From: Pseudescherichia sp032055545
GTDB taxonomy: Bacteria; Pseudomonadota; Gammaproteobacteria; Enterobacterales; Enterobacteriaceae
DNA: 64,000 bases
Direction of reading: 5' to 3'
Assembly (NCBI GenBank): GCA_032055545.1
Contig: DAMBQR010000005.1
Coordinates: 57,168-121,167, forward strand
Part shown: positions 51,446 to 59,926 of the stretch, piece by piece
Position numbering within the stretch: the first letter of the stretch is position 1
How the letters are laid out: each line of letters begins with the position of its first letter
The notes under the pieces: model-generated
The model's input: only the letters and a program-made list of their open reading frames with translations
Told to the model about the DNA's origin: nothing
Database searches by the model: none
Position numbers and translations under genes: made by a program

Positions 51446-53800
51446 ATGACTTCTGAGCGTTCTGAACGCATTGAAATCCCCGTATTGCCGTTGCGCGATG
51501 TGGTGGTTTATCCGCACATGGTCATCCCCTTATTCGTAGGGCGGGAAAAATCGATTCGTTGTCTCGAAGCGGCCATGGACCAGGATAAAAAAATCATGCT
51601 GGTGGCGCAGAAAGAGGCGTCCACGGATGAGCCGGGTGTTAACGATCTGTTCACCGTCGGGACCGTGGCCTCTATTCTGCAGATGCTCAAGCTGCCTGAC
51701 GGTACGGTTAAAGTACTGGTCGAAGGCCTGCAGCGCGCGCGCATCAGCACCCTGTCTGATGACGGCGACTTCTTCTCTGCGAAAGCCGAGTACCTGGAAT
51801 CGCCCGCCATTGACGAGCGTGAGCAGGAGGTGCTGGTTCGCACCGCCATCGGCCAGTTTGAAGGCTATATCAAGCTCAACAAAAAAATTCCACCGGAAGT
51901 GCTGACGTCGCTCAATAGCATTGACGATCCAGCACGTCTGGCTGACACCATCGGCGCCCATATGCCGCTGAAGCTGGCGGATAAGCAGTCCGTGCTGGAG
52001 ATGTCCGACGTTAATGAACGTCTGGAGTATCTGATGGCGATGATGGAGTCGGAGATCGACCTGTTACAGGTTGAGAAACGCATCCGTAACCGCGTTAAGA
52101 AGCAGATGGAGAAATCCCAGCGCGAGTACTACCTGAATGAGCAGATGAAGGCCATTCAGAAAGAGCTGGGCGAGATGGACGATGCGCCGGACGAAAACGA
52201 AGCGCTGAAGCGTAAGATCGACGCGGCGAAGATGCCGAAAGAGGCAAAAGAGAAAGCGGAAGCCGAGCTGCAGAAGCTGAAGATGATGTCTCCGATGTCG
52301 GCAGAAGCGACCGTGGTGCGCGGCTATATTGAGTGGATGATCCAGGTGCCGTGGAACGCCCGCAGCAAGGTGAAGAAAGATCTGCGCCAGGCGCAGGAGA
52401 TTCTGGATACCGATCACTACGGTCTGGAACGCGTTAAGGATCGCATCCTTGAGTACCTTGCAGTTCAGAGCCGGGTTAACAAGCTGAAGGGGCCGATCCT
52501 CTGCCTGGTGGGGCCGCCGGGGGTAGGTAAAACCTCTCTGGGGCAGTCCATTGCCAAAGCCACCGGACGTAAATATATCCGTATGGCACTGGGCGGCGTG
52601 CGTGACGAAGCGGAAATTCGCGGTCACCGCCGGACCTATATCGGCTCCATGCCGGGCAAACTGATCCAGAAGATGGCGAAGGTTGGGGTAAAAAACCCGC
52701 TGTTCCTGCTGGATGAGATCGACAAGATGTCCTCAGACATGCGTGGCGACCCGGCTTCGGCGCTGCTGGAGGTGCTGGATCCCGAGCAGAACGTGGCCTT
52801 CAGCGATCACTACCTTGAGGTTGACTACGATCTCAGCGACGTGATGTTCGTTGCAACGTCAAACTCAATGAACATCCCTGCGCCGCTGCTGGACCGTATG
52901 GAAGTGATCCGTCTGTCGGGCTATACCGAAGATGAGAAGCTTAACATCGCTAAACGCCACCTGCTGCCGAAGCAGATTGAGCGTAACGCGCTGAAAAAGG
53001 GTGAGATTACGGTAGACGATAGCGCCATCATCGGCATTATTCGCTACTACACCCGTGAAGCGGGCGTGCGTAGCCTGGAGCGTGAAATCTCCAAGCTGTG
53101 CCGCAAGGCGGTGAAACAGCTGCTGCTCGATCCGTCGCTGAAACAGATCACCATCACCGGTGATAACCTCAACGAGTATCTGGGCGTCCAGCGCTTCGAC
53201 TATGGTCGTGCAGACGATGAAAACCGTGTCGGCCAGGTGACCGGTCTGGCGTGGACGGAAGTGGGCGGCGATCTGCTGACCATCGAAACCGCCTGCGTAC
53301 CGGGCAAAGGCAAGCTGACCTATACCGGCTCGCTGGGTGAGGTGATGCAGGAGTCCATCCAGGCGGCACTGACCGTGGTACGTGCACGTGCAGAGAAGCT
53401 GGGCATTAACGGCGATTTCTATGAAAAACGTGATATCCACGTTCACGTTCCGGAAGGGGCGACGCCAAAAGATGGCCCAAGTGCGGGTATCGCGATGTGT
53501 ACGGCGCTGGTCTCCTGCCTGACCGGTAACCCGGTGCGTGCCGACGTGGCGATGACCGGTGAAATCACCCTGCGCGGTCAGGTTCTGCCGATTGGCGGCC
53601 TGAAAGAGAAGCTGCTGGCAGCGCACCGTGGCGGTATCAAGACGGTTCTGATCCCATACGAGAACAAGCGCGATCTCGAGGAGATCCCGGAGAACGTGAT
53701 TGCCGATCTCGACATTCACCCGGTGAAACGTATTGAGGAAGTGCTGACGCTGGCGCTGCAGAACGAACCTTCAGGCATGCAGGTCGTTAGCGCAAAATAG
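51446..53800 (+). CDS. lon: Lon protease
   Basis: ATP-dependent serine protease for misfolded and regulatory proteins; 784 residues as in E. coli. N-domain to about 310, AAA+ module with GPPGVGKT and LLDEIDKM, and protease domain with the catalytic dyad S679 (DGPSAGI) and K722 (GGLKEK). The leader carries a heat-shock promoter. Confidence 0.99.
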   Translation: MTSERSERIEIPVLPLRDVVVYPHMVIPLFVGREKSIRCLEAAMDQDKKIMLVAQKEASTDEPGVNDLFTVGTVASILQMLKLPDGTVKVLVEGLQRARISTLSDDGDFFSAKAEYLESPAIDEREQEVLVRTAIGQFEGYIKLNKKIPPEVLTSLNSIDDPARLADTIGAHMPLKLADKQSVLEMSDVNERLEYLMAMMESEIDLLQVEKRIRNRVKKQMEKSQREYYLNEQMKAIQKELGEMDDAPDENEALKRKIDAAKMPKEAKEKAEAELQKLKMMSPMSAEATVVRGYIEWMIQVPWNARSKVKKDLRQAQEILDTDHYGLERVKDRILEYLAVQSRVNKLKGPILCLVGPPGVGKTSLGQSIAKATGRKYIRMALGGVRDEAEIRGHRRTYIGSMPGKLIQKMAKVGVKNPLFLLDEIDKMSSDMRGDPASALLEVLDPEQNVAFSDHYLEVDYDLSDVMFVATSNSMNIPAPLLDRMEVIRLSGYTEDEKLNIAKRHLLPKQIERNALKKGEITVDDSAIIGIIRYYTREAGVRSLEREISKLCRKAVKQLLLDPSLKQITITGDNLNEYLGVQRFDYGRADDENRVGQVTGLAWTEVGGDLLTIETACVPGKGKLTYTGSLGEVMQESIQAALTVVRARAEKLGINGDFYEKRDIHVHVPEGATPKDGPSAGIAMCTALVSCLTGNPVRADVAMTGEITLRGQVLPIGGLKEKLLAAHRGGIKTVLIPYENKRDLEEIPENVIADLDIHPVKRIEEVLTLALQNEPSGMQVVSAK

Positions 53801-53830
53801 TGACCCCGCGCAAAGAGCGTCGATAAAAAC

Positions 53831-53870
53831 AAGGCTGGCAGCGCAATTCGGGCTTGCCAGCCTTTTTTTG
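53831..53870 (+). terminator. Terminator after lon
   Basis: Ten-base arms AAGGCTGGCA and TGCCAGCCTT (53831-53840, 53855-53864) followed by a T run. Confidence 0.92.
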
Positions 53871-53917
53871 TATAGCTAATTTAGATGGCTGGTTTGCTGT
53901 ATCATCAACAACGGGTG

Positions 53918-53946
53918 TTGTAAGGGCATGACAGGCCTGATATAAC
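53918..53946 (+). promoter_or_regulatory. Putative hupB promoter
   Basis: TTGTAA (53918-53923) and TATAAC (53941-53946) with a 17-base spacer, 64 bases before hupB. E. coli hupB is known to have several promoters in this interval. Confidence 0.6.
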
Positions 53947-54010
53947 TGCTGCGCGGTCGCACTTCGATGGATTAAGGTGCGATATAAATTATAAAGAGAG
54001 GAAGAGAAGA

Positions 54011-54283
54011 GTGAATAAATCTCAACTGATAGACAAAATTGCTGCAGGGGCTGATATCTCTAAAGCTGCGGCTGGACGTGCGTTAGATGCTTTGATTGCT
54101 TCTGTGACTGAATCTCTGCAATCCGGAGACGAGGTAGCGCTGGTAGGTTTTGGTACTTTTGCTGTTAAAGAGCGTGCTGCCCGTACTGGTCGCAACCCGC
54201 AAACCGGCAAAGAGATCACCATTGCTGCCGCTAAAGTTCCGGGTTTCCGCGCAGGTAAAGCGCTGAAAGACGCGGTAAACTGA
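54011..54283 (+). CDS. hupB: HU-beta, nucleoid protein
   Basis: DNA-bending histone-like protein of 90 residues; forms HU with HU-alpha. GTG start (MNKSQLIDKIAAGADISKAAAGRALD) after GAGAGG. The GFGTFAVKERAARTGRNPQTGKEI arm with the intercalating Pro is intact. Confidence 0.99.
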   Translation: MNKSQLIDKIAAGADISKAAAGRALDALIASVTESLQSGDEVALVGFGTFAVKERAARTGRNPQTGKEITIAAAKVPGFRAGKALKDAVN

Positions 54284-54315
54284 TAGCGATCCCTCTCAGG
54301 ATTGTGACAAAGTAC

Positions 54316-54346
54316 AAGGGCGCATCACCAGATGTGCCTTTTTTAT
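54316..54346 (+). terminator. Terminator after hupB
   Basis: Arms AAGGGCGCATC and GATGTGCCTT with one bulged base and a T run after. Confidence 0.82.
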
Positions 54347-54486
54347 TTGCGATGCCGGAATTAATCGGGCCCGCGGGCTGACAACGCCCCCGGTTTCTTG
54401 TCACAATACGGCTTTACGCGCAGCGGCCCTGCATTAATGGCGCTGCGTGAGACAGACAGTCACCTACAGCGGAGTGTTGTTACACC

Positions 54487-56361
54487 ATGATGGACAATTT
54501 ACGCGCGGCGGCAAACCACGTCGTGCTCAAGATCATTCTGGGTTTGATTATCGTGTCATTCATTCTGACTGGCGTTGGTAACTACCTGATTGGCGGTAAC
54601 AATAATTATGCCGCAAAAGTTAATGGCCAGGAGATCGGCCGCAGCCAGTTTGAAAATGCGGTAGCGGCTGAGCGTAACCGTATGCAGCAGCAGCTGGGCG
54701 AGCAGTTCTCCGAGCTGGCCGGCAACGAAGCTTACATGAAGAGCATGCGTCAGCAGGTGCTGAGCCGCCTGATTGATGAAGCGCTGCTGGACCAGTACGC
54801 TCAGCATCTGGGCCTTGGCATTAGCGACGAGCAGGTAAAGAAAGCCATCTTCTCTACCCAGGCTTTCCAGAACAACGGCAAATTCGACAACGCGCGCTAC
54901 AACGCGCTGGTCAACCAGATGGGCATGACTGCCGATCAGTATGCTCAGGCGCTGCGTAACCAGCTCACCTCTCAGCAGCTGATCAACGCCGTCGCCGGGA
55001 CCGATTTTATGCTGAAAGGTGAAACCGATGAGCTGGCCGCGCTGGTCGCCCAGCAGCGTCTGGTGCGCACCGCAACCATCGACGTTAACGCCCTGGCACA
55101 GCAGCAGACCGCCTCCGATCAGGAGATCGCCAGCTACTATGAGCAGAACAAAAATAGCTTTATCGCGCCGGAGCAGTTCCGCGTCAGCTACATCAAGCTG
55201 GATGCTGCCAGCATGCAGCAGAACGCCAGCGATGAAGAGATTCAGGCCTACTATGACCAGCATCAGGATCAGTTCACCCAGCCGCAGCGTAATCGTTACA
55301 GCGTGATCCAGACCAAAACCGAAGACGAAGCGAAAGCGGTGCTGGATCAGTTAAGCAACGGTGCTGATTTCGCGACGCTGGCAAAAGAGAAGTCCGCCGA
55401 CATTGTCTCTGCCCGCAACGGCGGCGACATGGGCTGGCTGGAGGACTCCACCACCCCTGAAGAGCTGAAAAACGCCGGTCTGAAAGAGAAGGGCCAGCTC
55501 TCCGGCGTGATTAAATCCTCCGTCGGTTTCCTGGTTGCACGCCTCGACGACGTTCAGCCTGCTCAGGTTAAGCCGTTTAACGACGTGCGTGACGAGCTGG
55601 CGGCGAAGGTGAAGCAGGAGAAGGGCCTTGATGCCTACTACGCTCTGCAGCAGAAGGTGAGCGATGCCGCAAGCAACGACAACGAGTCGCTGGCGGGCGC
55701 AGAGCAGGCTGCCGGCGTGAAAGCGGTGGAGACCGGCTGGTTTGGCCGTGATAACCTGCCGGAAGAGCTGAATTTCAAACCGGTTTCTGACGCTATCTTC
55801 AGCGGCGCGCTGGTAGGTGAAAACGGTACGCCGGGCAATAACTCTGACATCATTACCGTTGATGGCGATCGTGCGTTTGTGCTGCGCGTGAGCGAGCATA
55901 AAGCCGAAGCCGTGAAGCCGCTGGAAGAGGTCAAAACCCAGGTTGCCGATATCGTTAAGCATAACAAAGCCGAGCAGAAAGCGAAGCTGGATGCCGATAA
56001 GCTGCTGGCCGACCTGAAAGCCGGTAAAGGCGACGACGCGCTGAAAGCCGCAGGCCTGAGCTTTGGTGAGTCTAAAACGCTGTCGCGTACCGGTCAGGAT
56101 CCGCTGAGCCAGGCGGCCTTTACGCTGGCCCTGCCGGCGAAGGATAAGCCGGTCTACGGCGTGGCCAACGATATGCAGGGCAACGTTGTTCTGCTGGCGC
56201 TGGACGAAGTCAAAGCGGGTACCATGCCGGACGCGCAGAAAAAGGCGATGGTTCAGGGTATCACGCAGAACAACGCCCAGATCTCTTTCGAAGCGCTGAT
56301 GAGCAACCTGCGTAAAGAAGCCAAAATCAAAACGGGCGACATCGTCGATCCGCAGCAGTAA
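54487..56361 (+). CDS. ppiD: PpiD, periplasmic chaperone anchored in the inner membrane
   Basis: SurA-like parvulin-domain protein near the SecYEG exit that helps newly exported proteins; 624 residues (E. coli 623). One membrane helix at about 14-35 with the rest periplasmic. A SurA-like helical part precedes the parvulin domain (about 265-360, NRYSVIQTKTEDEAKAVL ... GGDMGWL). PPIase activity of PpiD is reported as weak or absent. Start ATG ATG at 54487. Confidence 0.98.
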   Translation: MMDNLRAAANHVVLKIILGLIIVSFILTGVGNYLIGGNNNYAAKVNGQEIGRSQFENAVAAERNRMQQQLGEQFSELAGNEAYMKSMRQQVLSRLIDEALLDQYAQHLGLGISDEQVKKAIFSTQAFQNNGKFDNARYNALVNQMGMTADQYAQALRNQLTSQQLINAVAGTDFMLKGETDELAALVAQQRLVRTATIDVNALAQQQTASDQEIASYYEQNKNSFIAPEQFRVSYIKLDAASMQQNASDEEIQAYYDQHQDQFTQPQRNRYSVIQTKTEDEAKAVLDQLSNGADFATLAKEKSADIVSARNGGDMGWLEDSTTPEELKNAGLKEKGQLSGVIKSSVGFLVARLDDVQPAQVKPFNDVRDELAAKVKQEKGLDAYYALQQKVSDAASNDNESLAGAEQAAGVKAVETGWFGRDNLPEELNFKPVSDAIFSGALVGENGTPGNNSDIITVDGDRAFVLRVSEHKAEAVKPLEEVKTQVADIVKHNKAEQKAKLDADKLLADLKAGKGDDALKAAGLSFGESKTLSRTGQDPLSQAAFTLALPAKDKPVYGVANDMQGNVVLLALDEVKAGTMPDAQKKAMVQGITQNNAQISFEALMSNLRKEAKIKTGDIVDPQQ

Positions 56362-56406
56362 TTCCTCTGGGCGTCTCGCAGACTTTTGCAACGCCCTGCA
56401 ACAATC

Positions 56407-56429
56407 AAAGGCCGCTTTCGCGGCCTTTT
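56407..56429 (+). terminator. Terminator after ppiD
   Basis: Nine-base stem AAAGGCCGC / GCGGCCTTT with a TTTC loop and short T tail, 46 bases past the stop. Confidence 0.85.
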
Positions 56430-56511
56430 CCATTTCTGCAATCTGCCGTTTGTCTCCTGTTACCGCTCTGTTTATTGTGCAGGGGCTGTCAACAAACAAG
56501 GAGAAAACAGC

Positions 56512-56898
56512 ATGAAACGTGGAATCAAAATAGCAGTGATGACCCTGACACTTGCCTGTGCCGCCATAGGCCAGCGTGCACTTGCTGCTGATGCGCCGGT
56601 GAAATCCCCTCAGGCCCAGACGGTACAACATAAATCTGCCCCTGCTGCCGAGCCAACGGCCAAAGTGAAAGCGCCGGAAGCGGCGAAGGGCGATGAGGAG
56701 ACGACCCGGGTCAGCATCAACGCCGCGTCGGCAGAGGCGCTGGCGCAGGCCATGAACGGCGTAGGGCTGAAGAAAGCGCAGGCGATCGTCAGCTACCGCG
56801 ACGAGTATGGGCCGTTTAAGACGCTGGAGGATCTGCAGCAAGTACCAGGGATGGGCGCCTCGCTGGTAGAGCGTAACCTGGACCGTTTAACCCTGTAA
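56512..56898 (+). CDS. ybaV: YbaV, exported helix-hairpin-helix (ComEA-like) protein
   Basis: Protein of 128 residues (E. coli 123). N-terminal signal peptide (KIAVMTLTLACAAIGQRALA, cut near residue 25), an Ala/Pro/Lys-rich linker and a C-terminal double helix-hairpin-helix domain (about 62-128). That domain shows VSINAASAEALAQAMNGVGLKKAQAIVSYR and VPGMGASLVERNL, as in ComEA DNA-binding proteins. It probably binds DNA in the periplasm, a role shown for ComEA in competent species; unproven here. Start chosen at 56512 after AAGGAGAAAAC. Confidence 0.93.
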   Translation: MKRGIKIAVMTLTLACAAIGQRALAADAPVKSPQAQTVQHKSAPAAEPTAKVKAPEAAKGDEETTRVSINAASAEALAQAMNGVGLKKAQAIVSYRDEYGPFKTLEDLQQVPGMGASLVERNLDRLTL

Positions 56899-56937
56899 TT
56901 TTTGCTTGCGTCGTAGCCATTTTTTGCCATGCTAAAG

Positions 56938-56958
56938 AGGTCATACCAGTTATGACCT
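56938..56958. promoter_or_regulatory. FadR-like site ahead of fadM
   Basis: On the minus strand AACTGGTATGACC (56951-56939) matches most of the FadR consensus AACTGGTCNGACC, within a perfect palindrome AGGTCAT-N7-ATGACCT. E. coli fadM is a known FadR-repressed gene. Confidence 0.65.
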
Positions 56959-56996
56959 CCGATCCTACATAACATAAGAAAAAAGGCTATTGCGCT

Positions 56997-57395
56997 ATGC
57001 AGACTGAGATTAAAGTTCGTGGTTACCATATCGACGTGTACCAGCATGTAAATAATGCTCGCTATCTGGAGTTTCTGGAGGAGGCGCGCTGGGAGGGGCT
57101 GGAAAGCAGCGAAGGCTTCCAGTGGATGACGGCTAATCACATCGCGTTTGTGGTGGTGAACATCAATATCAACTATCGCCGCCCGGCGGTACTGGGCGAT
57201 CTGCTGACAATTAGCAGTAAAATAGAGCAGCTCAACGGCAAAAGCGGCGTGCTGAGTCAGGTAGTTACGTTATCCCCAGAAGGGCAGGTTGTGGCTGACG
57301 CGCTGATCACCTTCGTCTGCATCGATCTGCGCAGCAAAAAAGCGCTGGCGCTGGAAGGGGATTTGCGGGAGAAGCTGGAGTTAATGATGGAGTAA
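56997..57395 (+). CDS. fadM: FadM, long-chain acyl-CoA thioesterase III
   Basis: Hotdog-fold thioesterase of 132 residues (former ybaW) that hydrolyses unusual long-chain acyl-CoA esters in beta-oxidation. Catalytic D13 is in the motif YHIDVYQHVNNARYLEFLEEAR. A FadR-like site lies in its promoter region. REP units follow. Confidence 0.97.
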   Translation: MQTEIKVRGYHIDVYQHVNNARYLEFLEEARWEGLESSEGFQWMTANHIAFVVVNININYRRPAVLGDLLTISSKIEQLNGKSGVLSQVVTLSPEGQVVADALITFVCIDLRSKKALALEGDLREKLELMME

Positions 57396-57401
57396 CGGTT
57401 A

Positions 57402-57466
57402 CGCCCGGCGGTGAACAGGGTGCTGTAGTTGTGTAGGCCGGGTAAGGCGAATCCGCCACCCGGCGT
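57402..57466. repeat. REP element between fadM and queC
   Basis: A clear unit at 57433-57466 (GTAGGCCGGGTAAGGC ... GCCACCCGGCGT) and a partial CGCCCGGCGG copy at 57402, between convergent genes. Confidence 0.75.
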
Positions 57467-57475
57467 TATGCAAGC

Positions 57476-58171
57476 TTACTGCAACCCGGTCTTCTGTTTC
57501 ATTGCCGCCATCACCGCAGGCTTCTCTGCCAGGTAGTGATTGAGACCATTGGCGCGCAGGTTACAGGCGGCGCACTGGCCGCAGCCGTCGCCCTTGATGC
57601 CGTTATAGCAGGTCAGGGTCTCTTCGCGTACCAGCTCCAGCTTCTGCCAGTAGTCGGCCAGCGCCCAGGTTTCTGCTTTATCGAGCCACATCAGCGGCGT
57701 CTCGAAGCGGATATCTTTTGCCATGCCGAGGCTCACCGCGTGGTTGAGTGCCTTAACAAACTCGTCGCGGCAGTCAGGGTAGCCAGAGAAGTCGGTCTCA
57801 CAGACGCCGGTGATCACCGCTTCGGCCTGCACCTGGTAGGCGTAGATTGCCGCAAGCGTCAAAAACAGAATATTGCGGCCCGGCACGAAGGTATTGGGAA
57901 TGCCGCTGGCATCCGGCTCGTAATCCGGCACCGGGATACTGTCGCGGGTCAGGCTGCTGACCGCCAGCTCGTTGAGCAGGGTAACGTCCAGCACCTTGTG
58001 CGCCCGCGCGCCCAGCTTTAGCGCCAGCTCACGCGCGACGTCAATCTCGGCGCGGTGGCGCTGGCCGTAATCGAAGGTGACGCAGTGGACTTCATCATAG
58101 TGATGCATGGCCTGCACCAGGCAGGTGGTGGAGTCCTGGCCTCCGCTAAAAACGACAACGGCACGTTTCAT
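57476..58171 (-). CDS. queC: QueC, 7-cyano-7-deazaguanine synthase
   Basis: Converts carboxy-deazaguanine to preQ0 with ATP and ammonia, in queuosine synthesis with QueA and Tgt of this window. Start at 58171 (MKRAVVVFSGGQDSTT) gives 231 residues as in E. coli; 63 upstream codons in frame are rejected. PP-loop SGGQDS at 9-14; zinc Cys cluster in LTCYNGIKGDGCGQCAAC. E. coli has ybaE and cof next to it; here cdsH is next. Confidence 0.98.
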   Translation of the reverse strand: MKRAVVVFSGGQDSTTCLVQAMHHYDEVHCVTFDYGQRHRAEIDVARELALKLGARAHKVLDVTLLNELAVSSLTRDSIPVPDYEPDASGIPNTFVPGRNILFLTLAAIYAYQVQAEAVITGVCETDFSGYPDCRDEFVKALNHAVSLGMAKDIRFETPLMWLDKAETWALADYWQKLELVREETLTCYNGIKGDGCGQCAACNLRANGLNHYLAEKPAVMAAMKQKTGLQ

Positions 58172-58248
58172 AAATTTTCCTGACAGTTTCAATAGCAATA
58201 AAGCCGCTATGGTAGCGCCTGGCGGCGGGCACGACCAGTATGCATTTA

Positions 58249-59295
58249 CTATCGCAGCAGTCGGGCAAGCTCGGCCGCCCAGGGCGCGGTATCGCCTATA
58301 TTGGCGTTTACCCACTCCGGGTTGTAGTAGGTATCGAGATAGCGCTCGCCGCTGTCGCACAGCAGGGTGACAATCGAGCCGGTACGCCCCTCGTCACGCA
58401 TCCGGGCGGCAAGTTGCAATGCGCCCCACATGTTAGTGCCGGTAGAGGCCCCAACCTTGCGGCCCAGCTGCGTCTCCAGCCAGTGGGCAGTGGCGACGCT
58501 GGCGGCGTCCGGGACCCGCAGCATCTCGTCTACCACGTCAGGAATAAACGACGGCTCCACGCGGGGGCGACCAATGCCTTCGATTTTACTGCCGACCGGG
58601 CTGCGCAGGTTCGCATCCCGCTGCTGCCAGTAGTCAAGAAAAACGGAGTTTTGCGGATCGACCACCGTAAGCCGGGTATCGTAACCCTGATAGCGGATAT
58701 AGCGCCCGATAGTGGCTGAGGTGCCGCCGGTTCCGGCGCTCATCACGATATGGTCGGGGATCGGGTGCGGCTCATGGCGCATCTGGCGATAGATGCTGTC
58801 GGCGATATTGTTGTTACCGCGCCAGTCGGTAGCGCGCTCGGCATAGGTGAACTGATCCATATAGTGGCCGTGCCACTCCTGCGCCAGCGTTTCAGAGGCG
58901 GCGTAGATTTCGCAGGCGCTCTCGACAAAGTGGCAGCGTCCGCCGTAAAACGCGATCTGCTCAATTTTACGCTTTGCAGTGCAGGCGGGCATCACGGCAA
59001 TAAAGGGCAGCCCCAGCAGTCGGGCAAACCAGGCTTCCGATACCGCTGTCGAGCCTGACGACGCCTCAATAATCGGCATGCCTTCACGGATCCAGCCGTT
59101 GCACAGCCCGTAGAGGAACAGCGAGCGTGCCAGGCGATGCTTCAGGCTGCCGGTCGGGTGGGTGCTCTCATCCTTCAAATAGAGGTAGATCCCCGGAAAG
59201 GCAGGTAGGGGGAGGCGAATCAGATGCGTATCCGCTGAGCGCTGGGCATCGGCGTTAATTTCACTGACGGCATGTTTGGTCCAGGCATTGTTCAT
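58249..59295 (-). CDS. cdsH: PLP-dependent cysteine desulfhydrase-like protein (CdsH)
   Basis: Fold-type II PLP enzyme of 348 residues in the cysteine synthase/cystathionine beta-synthase group. Schiff-base Lys K52 is in HPTGSLKHRLA, the phosphate-binding loop is SAGTGGTSATIGRY and the substrate loop is SSGSTAVSE. A gene at this place in Salmonella (STM0458) was described as CdsH, the main cysteine desulfhydrase that breaks down L-cysteine to sulfide, pyruvate and ammonia. I transfer the name by similarity and by position. Divergent from decR, the cysteine-responsive regulator, which supports the call. E. coli K-12 lacks it at this place. Confidence 0.85.
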   Translation of the reverse strand: MNNAWTKHAVSEINADAQRSADTHLIRLPLPAFPGIYLYLKDESTHPTGSLKHRLARSLFLYGLCNGWIREGMPIIEASSGSTAVSEAWFARLLGLPFIAVMPACTAKRKIEQIAFYGGRCHFVESACEIYAASETLAQEWHGHYMDQFTYAERATDWRGNNNIADSIYRQMRHEPHPIPDHIVMSAGTGGTSATIGRYIRYQGYDTRLTVVDPQNSVFLDYWQQRDANLRSPVGSKIEGIGRPRVEPSFIPDVVDEMLRVPDAASVATAHWLETQLGRKVGASTGTNMWGALQLAARMRDEGRTGSIVTLLCDSGERYLDTYYNPEWVNANIGDTAPWAAELARLLR

Positions 59296-59386
59296 CCGGG
59301 GGCGATCCTGTTTGTCAATTTGTGCCTAGCTTAACGGAAAGCGCCTAAAAAATTGTTGCTATTCCACCTTTCAAATAGAATGTTGA

Positions 59387-59401
59387 GAGAAAAAAATTCT
59401 C
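59387..59401. promoter_or_regulatory. Palindrome between cdsH and decR
   Basis: GAGAA-AAAAA-TTCTC, located 14 bases before the decR ATG. Lrp-family regulators bind AT-rich dyads of this kind, so this may be a DecR site controlling both genes; unproven. Confidence 0.4.
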
Positions 59402-59414
59402 CCGGAGGCCGGTT

Positions 59415-59873
59415 ATGTTAGATAAAATTGACAAAAAGCTGCTTACTCTGCTGCAACGAGATAGCACCCTCTCTTTGCAGGCGTTAGCCGATGCCGTTAA
59501 TCTGACTACTACCCCCTGCTGGAAACGGCTCAAGCGGCTGGAGGATGAAGGGATCCTGCTGGCGCGTGTGGCGCTGCTGGATGCTGAAAAGCTGGGCCTC
59601 GGCCTGACGGCGTTTGTGCTGATCAAAACCCAGCAGCACTGCAGCGAGTGGTATCATCAGTTTGTCAGCGTCGTCTCTGCCATGCCGGAGGTGCTGGGTT
59701 TCTGGCGCATGGCCGGCGAGTATGACTACTTAATGCGCGTTCAGGTCGCCGATATGAAGCGCTACGATGATTTTTATAAACGTCTGGTCAATAGCGTGCC
59801 AGGCTTGTCCGATGTGACATCGAGTTTCGCGATGGAACAGATAAAATATACGACAGAGTTACCCATTGAATAA
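59415..59873 (+). CDS. decR: DecR (YbaO), Lrp/AsnC-family cysteine-responsive regulator
   Basis: 152 residues. N-terminal helix-turn-helix (LSLQALADAVNLTTTPCWKRLKRLEDEG) and C-terminal RAM ligand domain. In E. coli it activates the cysteine detoxification operon cyuPA when cysteine is in excess; in Salmonella its homologue governs cdsH. Divergent from cdsH over 119 bases, and upstream of mdlAB by 53. Confidence 0.95.
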   Translation: MLDKIDKKLLTLLQRDSTLSLQALADAVNLTTTPCWKRLKRLEDEGILLARVALLDAEKLGLGLTAFVLIKTQQHCSEWYHQFVSVVSAMPEVLGFWRMAGEYDYLMRVQVADMKRYDDFYKRLVNSVPGLSDVTSSFAMEQIKYTTELPIE

Positions 59874-59926
59874 CGCTTCTGGCCCCGGCATCAGGGACCG
59901 AATAAAGACCTTCAGGATATAACCGC

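Noticed and set aside
55351..56841. Antisense frame of 496 codons across ppiD and ybaV
   Set aside because: Crosses two conserved genes and a terminator; no protein family likeness.
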